From Brevibacillus sp051967035 (GTDB lineage Bacteria > Bacillota > Bacilli > Brevibacillales > Brevibacillaceae): a stretch of DNA of 64,000 nt. Under the pieces are notes generated by a model. It had not been told where the DNA came from. It did no database searches and saw only the letters and a list, made by a program, of their open reading frames with translations. Positions 51,767 through 60,014 of the stretch are shown in pieces (within the stretch, counting starts at the first letter, position 1; each line of letters opens with the position of its first letter). A program made the translations under genes and the position numbers. The stretch spans positions 434,001 through 498,000 of the forward strand of contig NZ_JBQCKK010000001.1 in the NCBI RefSeq assembly GCF_051967035.1. Direction: 5' to 3'.

Positions 51767-53101
51767 GTGATCCGACAAAACAAAAGAAAATGGATGGGAA
51801 GTCTCCTTCTCCTCCTCACGGCGCTTGTCGTGAGTTCCACCCCGTTTCGCGATCTGTCCTCCTTTCCCCGTGAATTGCGTTTGATGGAAGGGTCCCTAGA
51901 GCAGCTTCGGGTCTCCGTGCCGGTGATGGGCACGCTAATCAATAGCAATCCAGACATTTTGCACGTCAACGGGGCAGAAGCGCGCGAAGTATCCGTTGAT
52001 TTGAGTCAGCCCATGTCGGTAGAACCGCGCAGGGCTGGAGAAGCCGAATTGCAGGTAAAATGGCGAAACATTCCGCTGACGGCTGTCAAAGTAAATGTGC
52101 TGCCGGACCTGCGCTTGTACCCGGGCGGGCAATCGATCGGGGTCAAGCTGCAAACGGCGGGTGTGCTCGTGGTCGGTCATCATCTCGTGGACAATGGCAA
52201 GGGCAAGGCTTCCCCTGGCGAGCAGGCGGGCATTCACGTCGGTGACATGATTGTCAAAATGAATGATCTGTACATCAATGACATGAACGAAGTGAAGAAG
52301 CTGATTAACGAAGCCGGAAAAAAGAATAGTCCTGTGCAGCTGCTCGTCGTGCGCGGGAAAGAAAAGCTGAATCTGACGCTCCACCCCGCCAAGGACCAAA
52401 AAGACGGGGAGTACCGGATGGGACTGTACATTCGCGACTCGGCGGCAGGCGTAGGCACCCTGACCTTTTACGATCCCCATTCCCAAGCGTACGGTGCGCT
52501 GGGACACGTCATTTCCGATGTCGATACGGGCCAAGCCATCGTGGTAGGGGATGGCCAAATCGTCCAGGCGAGCGTGACCTCGATCGAAAAAGGACAGAGC
52601 GGCAACCCGGGAGAAAAATTCGCCCGTTTTTACAACGAGAGCGAAGTGCTGGGAAACATCACCAAAAACACGCCGTTTGGCATCTTCGGCAAGATGAAGG
52701 ACGAACCAAAGCGCAGCTATTACCGTGAGCCGCTTCCCGTAGCGCTCGCCGAGCAGGTGGTAGAAGGCCCTGCGAAAATCCTCACCGTCGTCGAAGGGCA
52801 GAAGGTGGAGGAGTTCGATATCGAGATCGCCAACGTCATCAAGCAGCATTTTCCCGCAACCAAAGGCATGATTATCAAAGTGACGGATAAACGTCTTTTG
52901 GAAAAGACAGGCGGCATCGTCCAGGGAATGAGCGGTAGCCCCATCATCCAAAACGGAAAGATTGTAGGCGCCGTCACGCATGTGTTTGTCAACGACCCGA
53001 CATCCGGCTACGGCTGCTACATTGAATGGATGCTGCAGGATGCCGGCGTGCAGATGCGCAATGCCCCGCAGTCGAATGCCAAAGCCGGTCGAGCTGCCTG
53101 A
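51767..53101 (+). CDS. spoIVB: SpoIVB serine peptidase
   Basis: Forespore protease of family S55 that cuts SpoIVFA to release sigma-K activation in the mother cell. The 444 residues have an N-terminal membrane signal (WMGSLLLLLTALVVSS), a PDZ domain (about 120-205, AGIHVGDMIVKMNDLYIN) and the S55 domain with GALGHVISDVDTG (catalytic His) and Ser391 in GMSGSPI. GTG 51767 is nine bases from GGAG; TTG 51761 is also possible. It sits between recN and spo0A, as in B. subtilis. Confidence 0.95.
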   Translation: MIRQNKRKWMGSLLLLLTALVVSSTPFRDLSSFPRELRLMEGSLEQLRVSVPVMGTLINSNPDILHVNGAEAREVSVDLSQPMSVEPRRAGEAELQVKWRNIPLTAVKVNVLPDLRLYPGGQSIGVKLQTAGVLVVGHHLVDNGKGKASPGEQAGIHVGDMIVKMNDLYINDMNEVKKLINEAGKKNSPVQLLVVRGKEKLNLTLHPAKDQKDGEYRMGLYIRDSAAGVGTLTFYDPHSQAYGALGHVISDVDTGQAIVVGDGQIVQASVTSIEKGQSGNPGEKFARFYNESEVLGNITKNTPFGIFGKMKDEPKRSYYREPLPVALAEQVVEGPAKILTVVEGQKVEEFDIEIANVIKQHFPATKGMIIKVTDKRLLEKTGGIVQGMSGSPIIQNGKIVGAVTHVFVNDPTSGYGCYIEWMLQDAGVQMRNAPQSNAKAGRAA

Positions 53102-53115
53102 AATGCGAAGAGACG

Positions 53116-53150
53116 AGCCGTCACGCAAACGAAGCGAGGCGGCTTTTTTT
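53116..53150 (+). terminator. Probable terminator of spoIVB
   Basis: AGCCGTC and GGCGGCT can pair with one or two imperfections and are followed by seven T. Confidence 0.6.
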
Positions 53151-53284
53151 CTGCGACAAGTATGCAGGGAGGAAAGGCTGCTTCCGCGATGCTCCCTCCA
53201 GATAAGCTTCCCCTTTTCCAGCATCCGCTTGCTTGGCAAACTCATGGAACCTTTGGCGAATGAGTGGAAATCAGGGTGTGATTT

Positions 53285-53353
53285 TGTCGAAATATCAGTA
53301 AAATCATTCAATCTTTCGTCATTGGCAGGAATGAATATGGCTTTGTCGAATTA
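53285..53353 (+). promoter_or_regulatory. Sigma-H promoter with two Spo0A boxes upstream of spo0A
   Basis: Two exact 0A-box cores TGTCGAA lie at 53285-53291 and 53344-53350. A sigma-H-type -35 GCAGGAATG (53325-53333) is followed after 11 bases by the -10 GTCGAATTA (53345-53353). The second 0A box overlaps the -10. This is the layout of the sporulation promoter of B. subtilis spo0A, where Spo0A-phosphate controls its own gene. Confidence 0.75.
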
Positions 53354-53458
53354 TTTTCCTTAGCGAAAAAGATGGTATGGACTTATCGTTTGTAGAAAGG
53401 AAACCTCTAGAACGCCACATTCTTTCCAAAAGACCGTCCATTGTTAGGAGGAACGACC

Positions 53459-54247
53459 TTGAGCAAGATTGAAGTGTTGTTGGCAGATGATAACCGAGAA
53501 TTTGTAAGCCTGCTGGAAGAGTATATCAGCAGCCAGTATGACATGGATGTCATCGGTGTTGCGTACAACGGCAATGAGGTTGTGCGTTTGCTGCAGGAGC
53601 GGGTACCGGATGTACTCATTTTGGACATTATCATGCCTCACCTGGATGGACTTGCCGTCCTGGAGCAAATCCAGGCGATGCGCCTGAGTCCGCAGCCGAA
53701 AATCATTATGCTGACCGCTTTCGGACAGGAAGAGATTACGAAAAAAGCGGTTGAGCTGGGAGCTGCCTACTACATTCTCAAGCCGTTTGACATGGAGGTC
53801 CTTGCGCAGCGCATCCGTCAAATCATCACGACGAAGCCGGCTTCTTCCTTCGTCACTTCGGTCAAGCCGCAGTCAACGCTGCAAGTGCGGGGACGCAATC
53901 TCGACGCCAGCATTACCAGCATCATCCACGAGATCGGTGTGCCTGCGCACATCAAAGGCTATTTGTATTTGCGCGAAGCGATCACAATGGTGTACAACGA
54001 CGTTGAGCTGCTCGGCTCCATCACCAAAGTCCTGTACCCGGACATCGCCAAGAAGTTCAACACCACGGCAAGCCGCGTCGAGCGGGCCATCCGCCACGCG
54101 ATCGAAGTCGCCTGGTCGCGGGGGAATCTCGACTCCATTTCCAGCCTGTTCGGCTACACCATCTCCAACACGAAGGCGAAGCCGACCAACAGCGAGTTTA
54201 TCGCGATGGTGGCGGATAAGTTGCGGATTGAGGCGAAGATTAGTTAG
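53459..54247 (+). CDS. spo0A: Sporulation master response regulator Spo0A
   Basis: A 262-residue response regulator that commits the cell to sporulation when phosphorylated by the phosphorelay. The receiver has LLADDNREF, the phospho-acceptor Asp56 in VLILDIIMP and ILKPFD; the DNA-binding domain (about 150-262) has GVPAHIKGYLYLREAI, YPDIAKKFNTTASRVERAIRHAIE in outline, the recognition helix. The start is TTG at 53459, eight bases after AGGAGG. A long 3' region follows before a terminator. Confidence 0.97.
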   Translation: MSKIEVLLADDNREFVSLLEEYISSQYDMDVIGVAYNGNEVVRLLQERVPDVLILDIIMPHLDGLAVLEQIQAMRLSPQPKIIMLTAFGQEEITKKAVELGAAYYILKPFDMEVLAQRIRQIITTKPASSFVTSVKPQSTLQVRGRNLDASITSIIHEIGVPAHIKGYLYLREAITMVYNDVELLGSITKVLYPDIAKKFNTTASRVERAIRHAIEVAWSRGNLDSISSLFGYTISNTKAKPTNSEFIAMVADKLRIEAKIS

Positions 54248-54708
54248 GATCGCAATATAACAACGCTTTTAACGATGGCTGATCGGTTTATTCCCGTAAA
54301 TTTTACAATCATTTGCGGGGACGCTCTGACAAACTCGATTCCTGCCATTTTGAAAACGTGTGAGGCGTTCACTTCCGTAAATCGTGAACTTCACCTGATG
54401 GATTGTTGAGCCGAGTCTAACCGAATACATGTTCGAAAGCAAACGTTTCCTGAATGGGATGACGTTTGCTTTTTGTCTCTGTACTTTATCCTGTGAAAGC
54501 ACGGGGCACAAGCCATCGCGTCTGTGGAAGAAAATGTGAACGCTATCTTATTTTAACGCGACAAAGTGGCGGTGTGGCAGGCGCGATCCCGCCGTACCAA
54601 TACGGGCGAATCCCTGATTTCATCCGCTGTTAACTCGACGAACGATACATACCGCTCATTTTCGCCCGCATGGTATCATAAGGAAAGGAATACAAATGGA
54701 GGTTCGCC
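54248..54708 (+). other. Intergenic region after spo0A, with a distal terminator
   Basis: 461 bases with no convincing gene. A terminator stands at 54437-54474 (see that entry), leaving about 190 bases of apparent 3' untranslated RNA after spo0A. A 44-codon open frame at about 54274 on the plus strand and an 80-codon frame on the minus strand lack ribosome sites. Confidence 0.6.
54437..54474 (+). terminator. Terminator distal to spo0A
   Basis: AAGCAAACGT pairs perfectly with ACGTTTGCTT across a 15-base loop (TTCC and GGGA can pair inside it), followed by TTT. Confidence 0.8.
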
Positions 54709-55302
54709 ATGAAACGTGCATGGTGCATACTCGCTACTTTTACGCTGCTAACGGGATGTAGCAGCGATCCAAAACCGGAATTTAAGGAAGTAGTTCCGAC
54801 GTTAAACACGATGGTCAAGTCGGAGAATAACCCGCCAGCTCCAGCAACCAGCCCGTCTGCGGAGGAACCGCGTAAGCCGAAGTCCGGCGTCCCAGCCATC
54901 GCAGGCAAAACGGAAGCGGGCGTAACCGCGTTACTCGGCGAGCCAGCCTCGACAGAAAACGGAGAATGGACGTCGATGTCATCAAAAAAGAAAACGCCAT
55001 TTGTCCGCCATACCTACAAGACGGATACGGGCGTGATAACCGTCATGTTCAGTGAAGGAGTAGCGGCCAGGATCGAAGTCCGACCGTCCGAGACGTTCAA
55101 GTATCCAGATGACGCAATGAAGGCGATGCGTGCGGCCGGCCTGACAGTGCAGGACGGGGTGGAGGCGGAGAATGAAGGCGCGCACTTCCTCGATTTTGGC
55201 GGGGTTGACGGAGTTTATGCCGTGCGTGTGGGGAAAGACTTGGAGGGGAACCCGGAGAAGATCGGATATGTGAAGATCGTAACTGAAGAGAGATTTAAAT
55301 GA
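54709..55302 (+). CDS. Predicted lipoprotein of unknown function
   Basis: A 197-residue protein with a lipoprotein signal (MKRAWCILATFTLLTGC, lipobox LTGC at residue 17). After a Pro/Ser-rich tether (about 35-60), the soluble part contains a KTEAGVTALLGEP stretch reminiscent of SmpA/DUF-type outer lipoprotein folds (an AxxGVxxLxG repeat of the BLIP-like class), a guess only. ATGGAGGTTCGCC precedes the ATG. I recognise no enzyme motif. Confidence 0.75.
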   Translation: MKRAWCILATFTLLTGCSSDPKPEFKEVVPTLNTMVKSENNPPAPATSPSAEEPRKPKSGVPAIAGKTEAGVTALLGEPASTENGEWTSMSSKKKTPFVRHTYKTDTGVITVMFSEGVAARIEVRPSETFKYPDDAMKAMRAAGLTVQDGVEAENEGAHFLDFGGVDGVYAVRVGKDLEGNPEKIGYVKIVTEERFK

Positions 55303-55632
55303 TGTACACCCACCGAGCGGAGTGAAAATTCGACTAGCGGGTGTTTATTCTAAGCGCAAAGTTATCGAAGGAAAAAGAACTGTGGACTGACCGTCCTGAA
55401 ATGCTCACTATGATACATTCAACGACAGCCACTACCTAACAAGTCTGTCCTAGTGTCCTTTTAACCGCATTCCCCATTTCACTAACCCCCACCCATCACC
55501 TATCATTGTAAAAACAAAGAAAATCTCGCCGCCAATGTGTCCCTGGCCGCTTGAACGCTGCCCATAAGTATGTACAATAGAAGACATACTCCTAATCTAC
55601 TAGAGAAGAAAGAGCGAGGAAGGTGTTGCTAC
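55303..55632 (+). other. Intergenic region with no gene, upstream of the carbonic anhydrase
   Basis: 330 bases, C- and A-rich in the centre. ACACCC and GGGTGT near 55306-55344 could form a weak terminator for the lipoprotein. A promoter lies at 55551-55578. No open frame has a ribosome site. Confidence 0.5.
55551..55578 (+). promoter_or_regulatory. Probable promoter of the carbonic anhydrase gene
   Basis: TTGAAC (55551-55556) and TACAAT (55573-55578) with 16-base spacing, 55 bases before the start codon. Confidence 0.6.
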
Positions 55633-56211
55633 ATGCGCAAATTGGATGAAATTCTCGCATTTAACCGTGAATTTGTCGCGAATCGTGAATATGAAAAATA
55701 CCAAACGACCAAATTTCCTGACAAGCGCCTGGTTGTTCTCTCCTGCATGGACACACGCCTGGAGGAGTTGCTGCCCAAGGCGATGAATCTGCGCAACGGC
55801 GACATCAAGCACGTAAAAAGCGCAGGGGCTATCGTTTCCCACCCGTTTGGAAGTATTATGCGCAGTATTCTTGTGGCGATTTATGAATTGAACGCGGAGG
55901 AAGTCATCGTCGTCGGCCATTACGACTGTGGGATGAGCGCCATCGACAGCAAGCGGACGATGGCGAAAATGCTGGAGAAAGGCGTCTCTGCCCAGACCTT
56001 CTCCACCCTCCAGCACGCGGGGATCAATCTGCACAAATGGCTCCACGGCTTCGACCGGGTGGAAGAGAGCGTGCGCAACAGCGTAGAGACGATTAAAAAC
56101 CACCCGCTGCTGCCAGCCAATGTCGCTGTTCACGGCTTGCTGGTCGACCCCGAAACAGGGCGCTTGGACGTCGTGGTAAACGGTTACGAGCGAACAGAAG
56201 CTGGTGAATGA
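55633..56211 (+). CDS. Beta-class carbonic anhydrase
   Basis: Interconverts carbon dioxide and bicarbonate, a substrate of the AccC step. The 192-residue protein has the zinc ligands Cys and Asp/Arg in SCMDTRLEE, and His and Cys in VGHYDCGM. It has the KSAGAIVSHPFGSIMRSILV helix of the family. ATG 55633 has GGAAGG upstream; the frame upstream to 55570 lacks a site. It overlaps the phosphoesterase gene by eight bases. Confidence 0.9.
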   Translation: MRKLDEILAFNREFVANREYEKYQTTKFPDKRLVVLSCMDTRLEELLPKAMNLRNGDIKHVKSAGAIVSHPFGSIMRSILVAIYELNAEEVIVVGHYDCGMSAIDSKRTMAKMLEKGVSAQTFSTLQHAGINLHKWLHGFDRVEESVRNSVETIKNHPLLPANVAVHGLLVDPETGRLDVVVNGYERTEAGE

Positions 56212-57070
56212 TTCCAAGCTTGTCACAGTCTCACGCCGAACCTTTTTGCGCCGTTCCATGAAGTGGCTGGGAGGATTGGCGGGAATCGGGCTTGTGGCAG
56301 GGACATACGGCTATGCGTGGGAGCGCACCTGGCTGCAAATCGAGCGAGTGACGCTTTCCCTGCCGCGGCTTCCGCTCAGCTTTAGCGGCTGCAAGCTGGT
56401 CCAGTTCAGCGATGTTCACCTGGGGCACTATTGCAAGCCTGAGCAATTGCAAGACATGGTCCGGCTGATTCAAGACGAGCAGCCGGATATCATCTGCTTT
56501 ACAGGCGATATGGTGGATGAGGAGACGCGGTCGTTTTCCGCGGCTGTTCCGATGCTGGCCGAGCTTCAGGCGCCGCTGGGCAAATTTGCAGTGCTCGGCA
56601 ACCACGACTACCGGGAGGGCCAGCAGCAGGTGATACGCCAGGGCTGGGCCGCTGCGGGCTTCGAGGTGTTGGACAACCGGCATGTGGCGCTCGGCAAAAA
56701 TGGCGACAGGCTGTACATTGCCGGAATCGACGACGCGCTGAACGGCGTGCCTGATCTGCCGAAGGCCCTCGCCGGGATTCCCCAAGCGGCCAGCGTCATC
56801 CTGTTGGCGCACGAGCCGGACCTCGCGGACGAAGCGGCTCGCTATCCTGTCGATCTGCAACTGTCCGGGCACAGCCATGGCGGGCAGGTGCGGCTGCCGT
56901 TTGTCGGGCATGTCCTGACGCCAAAGCTGGCGGTGAAATACGTCAAAGGCTTGTACCGCGCGGGCGACAACCAGATGCTCGTATATGTAAACAGAGGGCT
57001 GGGGACGACGATTCTGCCCGTCCGTTTTTTGTGTCGGCCGGAATTGACGGTTTTTACCTTGCATCAATAA
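56204..57070 (+). CDS. Calcineurin-type metallophosphoesterase with twin-arginine-like leader
   Basis: A 288-residue exported or membrane-bound phosphoesterase. The N-terminus has SRRTFLRRSMKWLGGLAGIG, a twin-arginine motif and hydrophobic helix. All metallophosphatase motifs are present: SDVHLGH, TGDMVDE, GNHDY, LLAHEPD and SGHSHGGQ. It resembles the YkuE/YaeI class that acts on lipid or membrane-linked phosphates. GTG start at 56204 overlaps the carbonic anhydrase, so the two are probably one operon. Confidence 0.9.
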   Translation: MNDSKLVTVSRRTFLRRSMKWLGGLAGIGLVAGTYGYAWERTWLQIERVTLSLPRLPLSFSGCKLVQFSDVHLGHYCKPEQLQDMVRLIQDEQPDIICFTGDMVDEETRSFSAAVPMLAELQAPLGKFAVLGNHDYREGQQQVIRQGWAAAGFEVLDNRHVALGKNGDRLYIAGIDDALNGVPDLPKALAGIPQAASVILLAHEPDLADEAARYPVDLQLSGHSHGGQVRLPFVGHVLTPKLAVKYVKGLYRAGDNQMLVYVNRGLGTTILPVRFLCRPELTVFTLHQ

Positions 57071-57930
57071 GCATGTTGGATCCATTGGACGAATTGCTGA
57101 AACGCTTCGTCCTCTTTTTTTTGCTGCAAATAGGCGATGAGAGTAGGGCGCTGTAGCGTACCTTGCGCGATGTCGTGGGCGACGAGCCTGCCTTCCGCAA
57201 GCTCGCGCAGGATTGTCCGCTCTGGCAGCATCGTGATCCCGAGCTGGCGTTCCACCATTTTTTTGACCGCGCTAAAACTGTCCAGTTCCATAATGACGTT
57301 GGGGAACACACCGTTTCGCGCGAGAAAACGATCGATGCGCTGGCGGTAGGGGGCGGTATGGTTGCCGAACATAATCATTTCCTGCGTGCCCCAGCTGGAA
57401 AAGCCGGGAAAGCGGCTGGCCCATGGGTGCTCAGGGGCCATGACCAGTAAAATGCGGTCGCTTGGCAAAAACTCCTGATGGATGTGCGGATGGTACATCT
57501 CGCTGCCGAGAAAGGCGAGATCTGCCGTGCCTGTCAACAGGGCGCTGAGCGACTCCTCGTACAGCGTCGAGCGGACGTAACAGGTAAACCCCGGATTCGC
57601 CTGGCGATATTCGCCGATCAGGCGGGGCAGCTCATAGGCGACGAACGCTTTTCCGGCGACGATCGTCATGGATTTCACCCGATCCTTTTGCTCCATGAAC
57701 GAACGCATTTGCTCGACGATATTCGCTGCGATCGGCAGCAGTCGGCGGCCTTCTCCCGTCAAGCTCACGCCGGAAGCGGTCCGCACAAACAGCGGGCTGC
57801 CGATTTGCCGTTCCAACTGCTTGAGCCGATGCGTCAAGGTCGATTGGGCGAGAAACAGCGCCTGCGCAGCGCGGTTGATCGAGCCGTGACGGGCGATCGT
57901 CAAAAAAACTTCCAGGCTTTCTTTGTCCAC
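57064..57930 (-). CDS. LysR-type transcriptional regulator
   Basis: A 288-residue LysR regulator with N-terminal winged helix (MDKESLEVFLTIARHGSINRA in outline, AQSTLTHRLKQLE recognition helix) and a substrate-binding domain (about 90-288). GTG start at 57930 behind GGAGGGG. It is divergent from two tandem methyltransferase genes with a palindrome in the gap, and converges with the phosphoesterase with seven bases of overlap. Confidence 0.92.
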   Translation of the reverse strand: MDKESLEVFLTIARHGSINRAAQALFLAQSTLTHRLKQLERQIGSPLFVRTASGVSLTGEGRRLLPIAANIVEQMRSFMEQKDRVKSMTIVAGKAFVAYELPRLIGEYRQANPGFTCYVRSTLYEESLSALLTGTADLAFLGSEMYHPHIHQEFLPSDRILLVMAPEHPWASRFPGFSSWGTQEMIMFGNHTAPYRQRIDRFLARNGVFPNVIMELDSFSAVKKMVERQLGITMLPERTILRELAEGRLVAHDIAQGTLQRPTLIAYLQQKKEDEAFQQFVQWIQHAY

Positions 57931-57955
57931 AAGAACCCCTCCTATTCAAAAACCC

Positions 57956-57969
57956 GATAACTCGTTATC
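57956..57969. promoter_or_regulatory. Candidate LysR-type operator
   Basis: GATAAC-TC-GTTATC is a perfect 6-bp-arm palindrome of the ATAAC-N2-GTTAT type used by LysR-family proteins, between the divergent LysR and methyltransferase genes. Confidence 0.5.
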
Positions 57970-58027
57970 CACATTCTATAACAAAGCCGACAAAAATTGG
58001 CATACAATACGAGCAGGAGGTGGGAGC

Positions 58028-58819
58028 ATGGACAAAAATCAGGAAGTAAAACAGGCGGTGCAGCAGCAATTCGGGAAACACGCACAGGAGTACGTGCAGA
58101 GCAAAACTCACGCGCAAGGAACGGATTTGTCGCTTATGGTCGAGTGGCTTTCGCCGCAAACAAGCTGGAAGGTGCTCGATATCGCAACGGGGGGAGGGCA
58201 TGTTGCCCGTACGCTGGCACCGCTTGTCGAGCTAGTGGTCGCAACCGATCTGACCCGCCCGATGCTTGCGGCGGCAGCGAAGGCGAACGAACAGGCGACG
58301 AACATTTTGTATGTCCAGGCCGACGCAGAGGCACTGCCGTTTCTGTCCGAATCGTTCGATCTGGTTACCTGCCGGATTGCGGCGCATCATTTTCCTGATC
58401 CGGCCGCTTTTGTCCGCGAGACGAGTCGCGTGCTGCGGCCGGGCGGACGGTTTTTGTTCATCGACAACGTAGCGCCGGAGGAAGAACCGCTTGCGGACTT
58501 CGTGAACGGGTTAGAAAAGCGGCGCGATCCAAGCCACGTGCGCTGCCTGTCCGTGAGCGAGTGGAGGGCGTTGCATGCGGCTTGCGATTTGCAGGAGCGG
58601 CAGGCACGGCTGCGGAAAAAACAGTTTGCCTTTGTGCCCTGGGTCCAGCGGATGTCCGAATCACCGGAGCAGGAGCAGGCAGTCGAGCGAATGCTCCTGG
58701 AGGCGACCGCGGAGCAGCAACACGATCTCGGCGTAAATATCGAGCAAGGAAGAGTCGTGGCGCACCAGATTGATGAATGGATGGTGCTGTGCCAAAAAAA
58801 GGGAGGCGAAGTAGCATGA
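58028..58819 (+). CDS. SAM-dependent methyltransferase, class I (UbiE-like)
   Basis: A 263-residue soluble methyltransferase. Motif I is VLDIATGGGHVARTL, motif II VQADAEALPF, and RVLRPGGRFLFIDN is the post-motif. Its substrate is unknown; the HQIDEW ending and closeness to the next methyltransferase suggest a joint modification of a small molecule. ATG 58028 has GGAGGTGGGAGC upstream; the longer frame (57923) overlaps the LysR start and is not used. Confidence 0.88.
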   Translation: MDKNQEVKQAVQQQFGKHAQEYVQSKTHAQGTDLSLMVEWLSPQTSWKVLDIATGGGHVARTLAPLVELVVATDLTRPMLAAAAKANEQATNILYVQADAEALPFLSESFDLVTCRIAAHHFPDPAAFVRETSRVLRPGGRFLFIDNVAPEEEPLADFVNGLEKRRDPSHVRCLSVSEWRALHAACDLQERQARLRKKQFAFVPWVQRMSESPEQEQAVERMLLEATAEQQHDLGVNIEQGRVVAHQIDEWMVLCQKKGGEVA

Positions 58820-59592
58820 ACATGGATTTTCACGCCAAGGAAAACGCAGACAGCTACACAGGCAGAGTGGCAGATGATACGTGGGCGCATACGATGCTGT
58901 CTGTCGTCGATCCGCGCGACAAGCGCGTGGTTGATATCGGCTGCGGAAGCGGCATCTACAGCAAGGCATGGGCGAAGCTGGGTGCGGCCAGTGTCACCGG
59001 AGTCGATTTTTCCCAAGTGATGCTGGCAGCGGCGCAAAAGCAATGCACGGACGAGCCGCGCATCTCGTTCGTGCAGGGCGATGCGCTGGAAACCGGGTTG
59101 CCTGACAGTTGTGCCGATGTCGTCTTTGCCCGGGCGCTGCTTCACCATCTCCCAGATGTGCGCGGATTTTTTTCCGAAGTCACACGACTTCTTGCCCCGG
59201 GCGGCATTTGTCTGATACAGGATCGCACCATTGACGACTGTGCCGTCCCGGCTTCCCCTACGCATCTGCGCGGCTATGTTTTCGAGCTGTTTCCGCCATT
59301 GCTTGACGTCGAGGCCAAGCGCCGCCCGGCTGATCGGGCCGTCCGGGCAGCGATGCAGCAGGCTGGGCTTGCGGAAATCGGGCGGCTGTCGCTCTGGGAG
59401 GTCAGGCGCGTCTACGGTACTCTCGACGAGTTGACGCGTGATTTGCGCGCGCGCAAAGGGCGTTCCTTGCTCCACGAGCTGACGGACGCGGAGCTGGAGC
59501 AACTGGTGGACGCGATTTGCCGGAAGCTGGCTGGACAAGAGCCGATCCGCGAGCAGGATCGGTGGACGATATGGATAGGCCAACAAGTTTGA
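58816..59592 (+). CDS. SAM-dependent methyltransferase, class I
   Basis: A 258-residue methyltransferase with SAM loop VVDIGCGSGIYSKAW, VQGDALETGLPD and LLAPGGICLIQDR. It begins at ATG 58816, overlapping the previous stop by ATGA, so the two are translationally coupled. The two proteins are only distantly alike, so this is not a recent duplication. Substrate unknown. Confidence 0.88.
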   Translation: MNMDFHAKENADSYTGRVADDTWAHTMLSVVDPRDKRVVDIGCGSGIYSKAWAKLGAASVTGVDFSQVMLAAAQKQCTDEPRISFVQGDALETGLPDSCADVVFARALLHHLPDVRGFFSEVTRLLAPGGICLIQDRTIDDCAVPASPTHLRGYVFELFPPLLDVEAKRRPADRAVRAAMQQAGLAEIGRLSLWEVRRVYGTLDELTRDLRARKGRSLLHELTDAELEQLVDAICRKLAGQEPIREQDRWTIWIGQQV

Positions 59593-59731
59593 GGCACACT
59601 ATGAAAAAACGGAAATGTGAACTTGTTTGTCACAAATTTGGATATGCTTGTCTCTTCATAAGCAAAAGAGATATAATAGTAGTGCCATTGTATTATCGGT
59701 TAGCGCCATTATGGTGAAGGAGTTGTCGTAC

Positions 59732-59908
59732 ATGAAGATTGTGTTGTTCGATATTTTGATGTTCGTCTTCACGTTTTTTATCGCTTGGGGCTGTATCAAT
59801 TCTTACAAGGCGAAAAACAAATTCGCGCTCGGATTTGGCTTGATTTCGCTGGCGGTTTTCCTGTTTGCTGACGGTTTGATTATCTACTACATAACCAAGG
59901 GAGCCTAG
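59732..59908 (+). CDS. Small two-helix membrane protein (DUF2759-like)
   Basis: A 58-residue protein beginning KIVLFDILMFVFTFFIAWG, with a basic turn (YKAKNK) and a second helix (GLISLAVFLFADGLIIYYI). The pattern resembles the DUF2759 proteins of Bacillales (YqgW type), but the match is by eye. GAAGGAG seven bases upstream supports the ATG at 59732; the upstream open frame is not coding. Confidence 0.65.
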   Translation: MKIVLFDILMFVFTFFIAWGCINSYKAKNKFALGFGLISLAVFLFADGLIIYYITKGA

Positions 59909-59930
59909 TCAAGGCTTTCTGTCCGGCTGA

Positions 59931-59966
59931 AAAGAGGTTGTGCGATTGTTGCACAGCCTCTTTTTT
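59931..59966 (+). terminator. Terminator after the small membrane gene
   Basis: AAGAGGTTGTGC pairs with GCACAGCCTCTT (one mismatch), then a T-run. Confidence 0.85.
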
Positions 59967-60014
59967 GCATGCGCCAAGGAAATTTTTAGCATACTATGCG
60001 TGGAGGTGGAAACG

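Noticed and set aside
54269..54511. 80-codon minus-strand frame and a 44-codon plus-strand frame after spo0A
   Set aside because: No Shine-Dalgarno sequence, overlap with a terminator, and composition unlike coding sequence nearby.
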